A DNA stretch of 20,609 nt from Saprospiraceae bacterium. Lineage in GTDB: Bacteria > Bacteroidota > Bacteroidia > Chitinophagales > Saprospiraceae. The notes under the pieces are model-generated. The model was not told the origin of the DNA. It ran no database searches and was given only the letters and a program-made list of their open reading frames with translations. Below, piece by piece: positions 14,404 through 20,609 of the stretch (positions are counted from its first letter, which is position 1; every line of letters starts with the position of its first letter). Location: positions 1-20,609 of the forward strand of contig JALVCY010000658.1 of assembly GCA_027009605.1 (NCBI GenBank), written 5' to 3'. A program made the translations under genes and the position numbers.

Positions 14404-15072
14404 ATGAAGAAATTAATGAGTTTGACAGTGGTCATGTTGATGATGCAGGCAGCTTTTGCGCAGCAGGTAATTACAGAACAGTCTGATCCAAAGGCTACGG
14501 CTATCTTGGATAAGATGAATGAAAAGTTTAATGCCTATACGTCTTACGAGTTGGACATAAAGGTCGTGATAAAAATTCCGGATAGTGAAGAGCCGTCTCT
14601 CCATACGGTCAAATTTATTAAAAAAGGAGATCAATACCGCGTTATCGGTCACGACCAAAAAATATATTGCAATGGCCAATATGTATGGATTTATACCCCC
14701 AAAACCAATTCTGTCCAGTTGAGTGATGCCGATGATGCCGGGGAAGATTTTGTGTCCCCTGACAAGCTTTTCAACATGTATAAAACCGGCGAATATCTCT
14801 ATCACATCAGCCGTGAGTTTAAAAAAGGAAAGGAAAAACTGACAGAAATCGAGTTTAAGCCTACGGATAAGATGAGCGATTTCTTCAAAGTTAAAATGGT
14901 GGTCAATAAGTCCACGAATCAGCCCAAGTCTATCAAAGTCTTTTATCATGATGGGGTGCGGGTGACGATGAATCTTTCCGGACTAAAAAAGAATAAAGCC
15001 TACGGCAAAGATTTTTTCTCCTTTGATAAGTCTAAATTTCCCGGCGTAAAATTGGAAGACTTACGGCTTTAA
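14404..15072 (+). CDS. LolA-like outer-membrane lipoprotein carrier
   Basis: This 222-residue protein has a cleavable signal peptide (MKKLMSLTVVMLMMQAAFA|QQ, cut near residue 19) and a LolA-like half-barrel. LDKMNEKFNAYTSYELDIKVVIKIP is the first strand-helix region, then FIKKGDQYRVIGHDQKIYCNGQYVWIYTP with the typical 'dg...w.Y.p....v' strand, and the closing INKST..PKSIKVFYHDG. LolA ferries lipoproteins from the inner-membrane LolCDE complex to the outer membrane; here it acts as a periplasmic chaperone by homology. It is followed by its own weak hairpin and then a separately promoted operon. The partner genes lolCDE are not nearby. Confidence 0.85.
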   Translation: MKKLMSLTVVMLMMQAAFAQQVITEQSDPKATAILDKMNEKFNAYTSYELDIKVVIKIPDSEEPSLHTVKFIKKGDQYRVIGHDQKIYCNGQYVWIYTPKTNSVQLSDADDAGEDFVSPDKLFNMYKTGEYLYHISREFKKGKEKLTEIEFKPTDKMSDFFKVKMVVNKSTNQPKSIKVFYHDGVRVTMNLSGLKKNKAYGKDFFSFDKSKFPGVKLEDLRL

Positions 15073-15089
15073 GCCCGGAATCCGGGGCT
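15072..15089 (+). terminator. Possible terminator at the lolA stop
   Basis: AGCCCGG (15072-15078) pairs with CCGGGGCT (15082-15089) with one bulge around an AAT loop, starting at the stop codon. A TCTTTT run follows about 11 bases later, so termination would be weak. Confidence 0.3.
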
Positions 15090-15128
15090 AGCGGATAGCG
15101 TCTTTTCGAGAAGTATGAGCTAAAGACT

Positions 15129-15136
15129 TATCTTTG
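15129..15136 (+). promoter_or_regulatory. -7 promoter box for the amidohydrolase-kinase operon
   Basis: TATCTTTG matches TAnnTTTG exactly and ends 17 bases before the ATG at 15154. It separates this operon from lolA. Confidence 0.55.
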
Positions 15137-15153
15137 CAGAAAAGAAAAGCGTT

Positions 15154-16329
15154 ATGCAAAAATTTGGAGCGACCTATGTCCATACCGTTACCGGAAAAGT
15201 GATAAAAAATGGGGTTGTCACTGTTGATAATCAAGGTGTTATAACGGATGTCTCAGCTCTTAAAGGCAAGATTCCCCAAAGTGTAGATTTTTATGAAGGA
15301 GGGCATTTAGTGCCCGGTTTCATTAATACACACTGTCATCTGGAACTATCCCATTTGAAGGGATTGGTGGATACAGGGACGGGGTTAATTACCTTTATCG
15401 GCAAGGTGGTGACCATGCGTGACTTCCCACAAAAACAAATTGATGCCGCAATAGTCCGTGCCGAAAAAGAAATGATGCGTAACGGCATTGTGGCCGTTGG
15501 AGATATTAGCAATAAGACCGATACGCTTGCGCAAAAAGCGAAAGGGAATTTACGATATTATACGTTTGTGGAGTTGTTTGATTTGCTGCAAGGCCATCTG
15601 GAAGAAACCATGGCGCAGTATCAACCCGTTTATGATGCGATTAGTTTGCCGAAAGGCCATCGCAAAAGTTTTGTGCCCCATGCGCCGTACAGTGTGAGTG
15701 ATGAGTTGTTTGCTCAATTCCAATCACTCAATCCCCAAAATGCGACGGTCAGTATTCACAATCAAGAATTGGCTGCTGAAGATGAGTTTTTTCTGCGCAA
15801 GAAAGGTGGGTTTGTCGATTTTTATAAGGACTTTGGATTATCCATAGCGCATTTTAAGAAAACGGGGCAGCCTTCTATTTATAAGACCATGGAATATTTG
15901 AATCCTAAAAGCCGGACTTTGTTTGTCCATAATACGCTTACGCAAAAAGAAGCCATTCGGGATGCTCAGGATTGGAGTAAAAATGTGTATTGGGCGACTT
16001 GTCCAAATGCCAACCTTTATATAGAAAATGCACTCCCAAATTATAAGGCTTTCATCGACGAAAATGCAAAGATGACTATCGGTACAGATAGCTTGACTTC
16101 GAATTGGAAACTTTCCATCCTAGAAGAAATGAAAACCATAGCTAGGTACAATTCATACATCCCTTTTGAAACACTTTTGAAGTGGGCAACCATCAATGGT
16201 GCAAGGGCTTTGGGTATGCAAAAAGAATTGGGTTCTATTGAAATCGGGAAAACACCGGGGTTAAATATTTTGACGCAAATTGTTGATAATCAGCTGTCTG
16301 AGAAGACAAAAGTAAAGAAATTGGTCTGA
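15154..16329 (+). CDS. Amidohydrolase-family protein (deaminase type)
   Basis: The 391-residue protein carries the metal-binding pattern of the amidohydrolase superfamily. It has H60-x-H62 in NTHCHLELSHLKG, H176 in VPHAPYS, H202/E205 in IHNQELAAE, H259 in FVHN and D312 in GTDS, with a PGFINTH lead-in and a C-terminal TINGARALGM segment. The HCHLELS form occurs in cytosine/adenosine-type and aminofutalosine-type deaminases, so it probably removes an amino group from a base-like substrate; the exact substrate is unknown. Its stop TGA overlaps the next start (TGATG at 16327-16331), meaning translational coupling to the kinase/lyase gene. Two exact TTTTGCGHAAGC words lie inside. Confidence 0.85.
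   Translation: MQKFGATYVHTVTGKVIKNGVVTVDNQGVITDVSALKGKIPQSVDFYEGGHLVPGFINTHCHLELSHLKGLVDTGTGLITFIGKVVTMRDFPQKQIDAAIVRAEKEMMRNGIVAVGDISNKTDTLAQKAKGNLRYYTFVELFDLLQGHLEETMAQYQPVYDAISLPKGHRKSFVPHAPYSVSDELFAQFQSLNPQNATVSIHNQELAAEDEFFLRKKGGFVDFYKDFGLSIAHFKKTGQPSIYKTMEYLNPKSRTLFVHNTLTQKEAIRDAQDWSKNVYWATCPNANLYIENALPNYKAFIDENAKMTIGTDSLTSNWKLSILEEMKTIARYNSYIPFETLLKWATINGARALGMQKELGSIEIGKTPGLNILTQIVDNQLSEKTKVKKLV
15525..15536 (-). repeat. Repeated word TTTTGCGHAAGC (7 of 11)
   Basis: Exact, reverse orientation (GCTTGCGCAAAA on plus), inside the amidohydrolase gene; reads L-A-Q-K. Confidence 0.8.
15936..15947 (-). repeat. Repeated word TTTTGCGHAAGC (8 of 11)
   Basis: Exact, reverse orientation (GCTTACGCAAAA on plus), second copy in the amidohydrolase gene; reads L-T-Q-K. 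Confidence 0.8.
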
Positions 16330-18596
16330 TGAAGGAAGTGATAAAAGAACACTATGGCGTTGACGTAAGGAATGTTAAAAAGCTTAATGGCTATGATAAT
16401 AGTAATTATTTGGTTGAGCTAGAATCCGGTCAAAAATATATTTTTAAGACGTATGTCTTTGAAGAGTCATTATTTGATTCTGTGCAGGCTGAAAATGAAA
16501 TATTGGCTTCATTGTCTAGTGAAAATTCTAATAAATATCCACGGCCAATATCCTTCGTGGATGGTTCTTTTGAGAAAAAAATTGAGTATCAAGAGAATGT
16601 GCTAATAATACGAATGCTTTCCTATCTGGACGGGGTGTTTTTAGGTGATGCGGATTATACCAAGAGCTTGATAGAATCCTTTGGAGCATTTGTCGCTGAA
16701 ATGGATTGGGAGTTGAAAGATGCCAAAAACTATACGATTAAGGCGAGAGCATGGGAGTGGGATTTGCAATATTTTGGATTGAATAAAAAATACTTAGAAG
16801 ATATTGTAGATGCCCACGAACGAAATATTATTCGATATTTCTTTTTGCAGTTTGAAGAAAATGTGCAGCCTAAGTTACCCATTTTGCGAAAGCAAATTAT
16901 CCATAATGACCCGAATGAATGGAATGTATTGACGAAAAATAATATCGTATCAGGAGCCATTGATTTTGGAGATTTAGCCTACTCTAATTTAATTAATGAA
17001 GTAGCTATCGCCATCACCTATATTTGTTTTGGGGCGGAGAATCCACTGCAAATGGCCACATACTTTTTAAAAGGCTATCACGATGTTTTTCCTTTGCAAA
17101 AACAAGAAGTCGAGATTTTGTACTACTTGATTGGCGCACGATTGTGTACGAGTATTTTAAATGCGGCACATTCCCGAAAGGTGAATCCTACAAATGAATA
17201 TGCCTTTAGTTCAGAGATGCCTGCAAAGAATTTATTGTATAAGTGGCTAACAATCAGTCCGTTAAAGGCTAAAAGTGAATTTATTAAAGCCATAGGTTTT
17301 GATGTCGTTACTCCCCAAACACCCAAAGAAGCACTTTCCAAAAGGTATGACTCGATTAGTTCCATTCTTTCAGTAAGCTACAAAAATCCGGTTTACTTGG
17401 AGCAATCTGCGTTTCAGTATATGTACGATGTATATGGAAATACTTTTTTGGATGCTTACAATAATATTCCGCAAGTGGGTCATGCACACCCCAAGGTGGT
17501 TGCTGCTGGACAGCACCAGATGGCTAAGTTAAATACGAATACAAGATATCTCTATGATTTATTGCCAAAATATGCAGAGCAACTTTTGGCAAAATTCCCC
17601 AAGTCACTTAATCGTGTTTTCTTTGTAAATTCTGGGAGTGCAGCAACAGACCTTGCCATTCGAATCGCTTATCAGTATAGTGCCAATAAAGGGGTGATGG
17701 TTATGGAACATGGGTATCATGGACATACTCGAACGGCGACAGATATTAGTCACTACAAATATGCTCATAAGAAGGGGCAAGGCAAAAAAGAGATTATTTT
17801 ACAAGTTGATATTCCGGATGTGTATCGGGGCAAATATAGTGGTCTAGATGCGGGTAGAAAATATGCTAAAGAAGCTATTCAACAACTAAATCATTCGGGT
17901 CTCTCCGTCGCAGCCTTTATAAGCGAACCAATTGTAGGATGTGCCGGACAAGTGCCTTTGGCGGATGGTTATCTGAAAGAATTATATCCTGCTATCCGTG
18001 CGCAAGGTGGCGTGTGTATTAGTGATGAAGTGCAAACCGGATTTGGGCGATTGGGCGATTATTTTTGGGGTTATGAAGCGCATGACGTGGTGCCCGATAT
18101 GGTTGTTGTCGGCAAGCCCATCGGCAATGGTCATCCGATGGGAGCGGTTATTGTTACTCAAGAAATTGCGGAATCCTTTGAGCAAGGAGTCGAGTTCTTT
18201 AGCTCTTTTGGTGGTAATCCTGTTTCTTGTGCCATTGGTTTGGCGGTATTAGAAGTCATAGAAGAAGAAGGCTTACAGCAGAAAGCCAAGTCGGTTGGTG
18301 ATTATTATATGGCATTATTTCGTTCGCTTGCGCAAAAATATTTTTGTATTGGTGATGTTCGGGGTTCGGGGTTATTTATAGGTGTTGAAATCGTCAAAGA
18401 GAATGGCGAACCAGATACACCATTGGCACATCATATTAAAAATGAGCTTAGAGAGCGTTTGATTTTGATTAGTACGGATGGGCCATTTGATAATGTATTG
18501 AAAAGTAAGCCTGCTTTATGTTTTACAAAAGAAAATGCCAAAATGGTTGTCGATGCGGTAGATGAAGTTTTGGCAATGGTTTATAAGGATTTGTGA
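16329..18596 (+). CDS. Fused kinase (APH fold) and class-III aminotransferase-fold lyase
   Basis: This 755-residue protein is a fusion. Residues 1-~310 form an aminoglycoside-phosphotransferase-type kinase: GYDNSNYLVE (nucleotide loop, 21-30), K40, the catalytic HNDPNEWN (H192, D194, N199) and the metal-binding DFGD at 212-215. Residues ~340-755 form a class-III PLP enzyme: VNSGSAATD (433-441), SDEVQTGFGR (565-574) and the Schiff-base lysine K596 in VVVGKPIGNG. Bacterial kinase/class-III fusions are the clue behind the human hydroxylysine kinase and the phosphoethanolamine/phosphohydroxylysine phospho-lyases (AGXT2L1/2), so this probably phosphorylates an amino alcohol and then eliminates phosphate and ammonia. 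It is coupled to the upstream amidohydrolase. The substrate is not settled. Confidence 0.85.
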   Translation: MKEVIKEHYGVDVRNVKKLNGYDNSNYLVELESGQKYIFKTYVFEESLFDSVQAENEILASLSSENSNKYPRPISFVDGSFEKKIEYQENVLIIRMLSYLDGVFLGDADYTKSLIESFGAFVAEMDWELKDAKNYTIKARAWEWDLQYFGLNKKYLEDIVDAHERNIIRYFFLQFEENVQPKLPILRKQIIHNDPNEWNVLTKNNIVSGAIDFGDLAYSNLINEVAIAITYICFGAENPLQMATYFLKGYHDVFPLQKQEVEILYYLIGARLCTSILNAAHSRKVNPTNEYAFSSEMPAKNLLYKWLTISPLKAKSEFIKAIGFDVVTPQTPKEALSKRYDSISSILSVSYKNPVYLEQSAFQYMYDVYGNTFLDAYNNIPQVGHAHPKVVAAGQHQMAKLNTNTRYLYDLLPKYAEQLLAKFPKSLNRVFFVNSGSAATDLAIRIAYQYSANKGVMVMEHGYHGHTRTATDISHYKYAHKKGQGKKEIILQVDIPDVYRGKYSGLDAGRKYAKEAIQQLNHSGLSVAAFISEPIVGCAGQVPLADGYLKELYPAIRAQGGVCISDEVQTGFGRLGDYFWGYEAHDVVPDMVVVGKPIGNGHPMGAVIVTQEIAESFEQGVEFFSSFGGNPVSCAIGLAVLEVIEEEGLQQKAKSVGDYYMALFRSLAQKYFCIGDVRGSGLFIGVEIVKENGEPDTPLAHHIKNELRERLILISTDGPFDNVLKSKPALCFTKENAKMVVDAVDEVLAMVYKDL
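16882..16893 (+). repeat. Repeated word TTTTGCGHAAGC (9 of 11)
   Basis: Exact TTTTGCGAAAGC inside the kinase half of the fusion gene; reads I-L-R-K-Q. Confidence 0.8.
18326..18337 (-). repeat. Repeated word TTTTGCGHAAGC (10 of 11)
   Basis: Exact, reverse orientation (GCTTGCGCAAAA on plus), inside the lyase half of the fusion gene; reads S-L-A-Q-K. Confidence 0.8.
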
Positions 18597-18645
18597 AAGC
18601 AGTAGTCTGTTTGTCCTTACTAATTCTGGGTAAAAATAACATATC

Positions 18646-18693
18646 GCACAATTGATTGAGCATGTTTTGCAATAATTGCTCATTGAGTTGTGC
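18646..18693. other. Inverted repeat after the kinase/lyase gene
   Basis: GCACAA (18646-18651) pairs with TTGTGC (18688-18693) and TGAGCA with TGCTCA further in, with two internal mismatches. It lies 50 bases after the kinase/lyase stop and 128 bases before topB. No T-run follows directly, so a terminator role is uncertain. Confidence 0.4.
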
Positions 18694-18820
18694 ATTTCCA
18701 TGTCTTAAAAAAACGCAAAATTTAAATCAAAATTGGAGTGGAATCGAATGGCACACAAGCATTTTGCCAAGAACTAAAAAATCCGTACCTTCACCACAAT
18801 GAAAATAGGAGAATCCACCA

Positions 18821-20609
18821 ATGAAAGTATGCATTGCCGAAAAACCCAGCGTAGCTAAAGAAATTGCCAAAATCCTAGGGGCGAACTCTAGGCACGACGG
18901 CTATTTTGAAGGCAATGGCTATCAGGTCACCTGGACCTTTGGGCACTTCTGTACCTTGTATGAACCCAAGGACTATAAGCCGCATTGGAAAAAATGGGAT
19001 CTCAATAATCTACCCATGCTCCCCGATAAGTTTGAGATTAAACTCATTGATAATGAAGGAGTTAAGAAGCAGTTTGATGTAGTAAAACGACTTTTTGCGA
19101 AAGCGTCAGTGGTGATTAATTGCGGGGATGCGGGGCAAGAAGGGGAGTTGATTCAGCGGTGGGTTATCCAACATGCGGGCTACAAGGGGAAGGTGCAACG
19201 GCTTTGGATATCGTCATTGACGGCTCAAGCGATTCAGCAAGGGTTTCAGCAATTGAAAGATGCTGCGGACTATGATAATTTATTTTATGCAGGTACTTCT
19301 AGGGCGATAGGCGATTGGTTGTTGGGTATGAATGCCACCCGGTTATATACCTTAAAATATGGGGGCTACAAGCAAATGCTTTCTGTGGGTCGAGTGCAAA
19401 CGCCCACGCTGGCCATGCTGGTAAAGCGGCATCACGAAATCAAAAATTTTAAGCCGCAGACCTACTGGGAATTACATACGATTTACCGGGATACGGATTT
19501 TAATTCGCTCAAGGGGAAATTTACCAAGCAAGCCGATGGGCAAGCCTTATTGGAAAAAATTACGGGGCATCCCTTTACCGTTACTTCGGTCTCCAAAAAG
19601 AAAAGTAAGGAGCATCCGCCGAAGCTGTTTGACTTGACGGGATTGCAAGTGTATTGTAATAATAAATTTTCTTTGTCGGCAGACCAGACCTTAAAAATTG
19701 TCCAAAAACTCTACGAGCAAAAAGTAGTGACTTATCCGAGAGTAGATACCACTTTCTTGCCCGATGATGTCTATCCGAAAGTACCTGGTATCTTGAAAAA
19801 ACTATCTAATTACAGTCCATTTACGCAGCCCCTTTTGGGAAATAAAATCCGCAAATCCCGAAAAGTTTTTAATAATAATAAAGTCACGGATCACCACGCC
19901 ATCATTCCGACAGGTGTTCAAAAAAACTTGATGGGCAATGAGCAACAAGTGTATGATATGATTGCCCGGCGATTTATTATGGCCTTTTATCCCGATGCGG
20001 TGGTGTCGAATACGGTGGTATTTGGCGAAGTGCAAGAAGTAGAATTTAAAGCCACCGGCAAAGAAATCTTAGAAGAGAATTGGCGAGTCGTCTTGCCCCC
20101 AAGCAAGCAAGCTGATAAGAAAAAAGAAGCGGCTGTTTTACCGACTTTCGTCAAAGGGGAGAGCGGTCCCCACGAACCGCTATTCATGGAAAAACAGACC
20201 AAGCCACCCAAGTATTACACGGAAGCCACCTTGCTCCGGGCGATGGAAACCGCCGGCAAAAAAGTCGATGACGAAGAGCTTCGAGAATTGATGAAAGAAA
20301 ATGGAATTGGTCGCCCTTCGACCCGGGCCAATATCATCGAAACACTTTTTCGACGCAAATATACCAAGCGTATCCGAAAGCAAATCCATGCCACCGAAAC
20401 CGGCATCCAACTCATAGAAACCATTCAGAATCAATTACTTAAGTCCGCCGAGCTCACCGGTCAATGGGAGAGAAAACTAAAACAAATCGAAGCGGGAGAA
20501 TATAGTGCCGGCACCTTCATCAAAGAAATGAAAAAGATGGTGGACGACTTGGTCGTGGAAGTCCGTATGGAAAAAAACGTCCGAAAAATAGCCGCCCCCA
20601 CCAAAACCC
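18821..20609 (+). CDS. topB: Type IA DNA topoisomerase III (3' partial)
   Basis: The first 596 residues are present and the gene runs off the window. MKVCIAEKPSVAKEIAKILG is the TOPRIM start. The metal motif reads D103-A-G105-Q-E107 in NCGDAGQEGELI, where type IA enzymes usually have DxDxE. The 5Y-CAP active site is Y304 in VVTYPRVDT, followed by DHHAIIPT (356-363) and GIGRPSTRANIIETL (about 494-508). The enzyme cuts and passes single DNA strands to decatenate or relax DNA. The start ATG is preceded by AACCACCA-like sequence without a clear ribosome site, as usual in Bacteroidota. A weak -7-like TACCTTCA lies at 18787-18794. One exact TTTTGCGAAAGC word is inside. Confidence 0.93.
   Translation, partial: MKVCIAEKPSVAKEIAKILGANSRHDGYFEGNGYQVTWTFGHFCTLYEPKDYKPHWKKWDLNNLPMLPDKFEIKLIDNEGVKKQFDVVKRLFAKASVVINCGDAGQEGELIQRWVIQHAGYKGKVQRLWISSLTAQAIQQGFQQLKDAADYDNLFYAGTSRAIGDWLLGMNATRLYTLKYGGYKQMLSVGRVQTPTLAMLVKRHHEIKNFKPQTYWELHTIYRDTDFNSLKGKFTKQADGQALLEKITGHPFTVTSVSKKKSKEHPPKLFDLTGLQVYCNNKFSLSADQTLKIVQKLYEQKVVTYPRVDTTFLPDDVYPKVPGILKKLSNYSPFTQPLLGNKIRKSRKVFNNNKVTDHHAIIPTGVQKNLMGNEQQVYDMIARRFIMAFYPDAVVSNTVVFGEVQEVEFKATGKEILEENWRVVLPPSKQADKKKEAAVLPTFVKGESGPHEPLFMEKQTKPPKYYTEATLLRAMETAGKKVDDEELRELMKENGIGRPSTRANIIETLFRRKYTKRIRKQIHATETGIQLIETIQNQLLKSAELTGQWERKLKQIEAGEYSAGTFIKEMKKMVDDLVVEVRMEKNVRKIAAPTKT
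19093..19104 (+). repeat. Repeated word TTTTGCGHAAGC (11 of 11)
   Basis: Exact TTTTGCGAAAGC inside topB; reads L-F-A-K-A. Confidence 0.8.

Noticed and set aside
14216..14404. 62-codon minus-strand ORF upstream of lolA
   Set aside because: No recognisable features; it overlaps nested inverted repeats and starts on the lolA start codon in antisense.
14413..14949. 178-codon antisense ORF within lolA
   Set aside because: It is the shadow of a clear LolA-like gene with signal peptide on the plus strand.

Overview
The window looks like a chromosomal segment from a Bacteroidota bacterium, most plausibly a Saprospiria/Chitinophagia-type lineage. The evidence is a type IX secretion (T9SS) type B C-terminal sorting domain at the left edge, a BatA-type double-transmembrane protein, a bacillithiol-pathway BshA, an ECF sigma gene followed by a membrane-anchored beta-barrel protein, and several -7 promoter boxes of the Bacteroidota form TAnnTTTG. 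No rRNA, tRNA, CRISPR array, phage gene or transposase gene was seen.

Layout. 1-1136: 3' part of a secreted repeat protein. 1249-2686: yidD and bshA, convergent. 2904-4731: a flavin-reductase-fold protein, a two-TM small protein and a small orphan ORF with a good terminator. 4871-8192: a BatA/VWA-like membrane protein, diverging from a SerA-type 2-hydroxyacid dehydrogenase. 8393-10458: two membrane-anchored proteins of unknown function and a small zinc-ribbon protein. 10684-13787 (minus strand): ECF sigma factor, TM-plus-beta-barrel protein and a lipoprotein. 14404-15072: LolA-like periplasmic carrier. 15154-18596: a translationally coupled pair, an amidohydrolase and a fused kinase/class-III aminotransferase-fold enzyme. 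18821-end: 5' part of a type IA topoisomerase (TopB-like).

How the genes work together. Most genes are envelope or core-metabolism functions placed singly. Two groups look functional. The first is the sigma/barrel(/lipoprotein) unit, which resembles an envelope-sensing regulatory unit. The second is the amidohydrolase-kinase-lyase pair, which looks like a small catabolic pathway for an amino-alcohol compound.

The strongest unexplained signals are in the DNA itself. The 12-mer TTTTGCGHAAGC (H = A, C or T) occurs 11 times exactly, in both orientations, always inside genes and in different reading frames, where about 0.01 copies would be expected by chance; it behaves like a DNA uptake, repair or segregation word. 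Two copies of a ~162-bp non-autonomous element have GTAAC ends and 8-bp target duplications (an IS66-like signature) and bracket the sigma/barrel genes; one of them supplies the stop codon of the barrel gene. There is also a three-copy intergenic repeat of about 45 bp.
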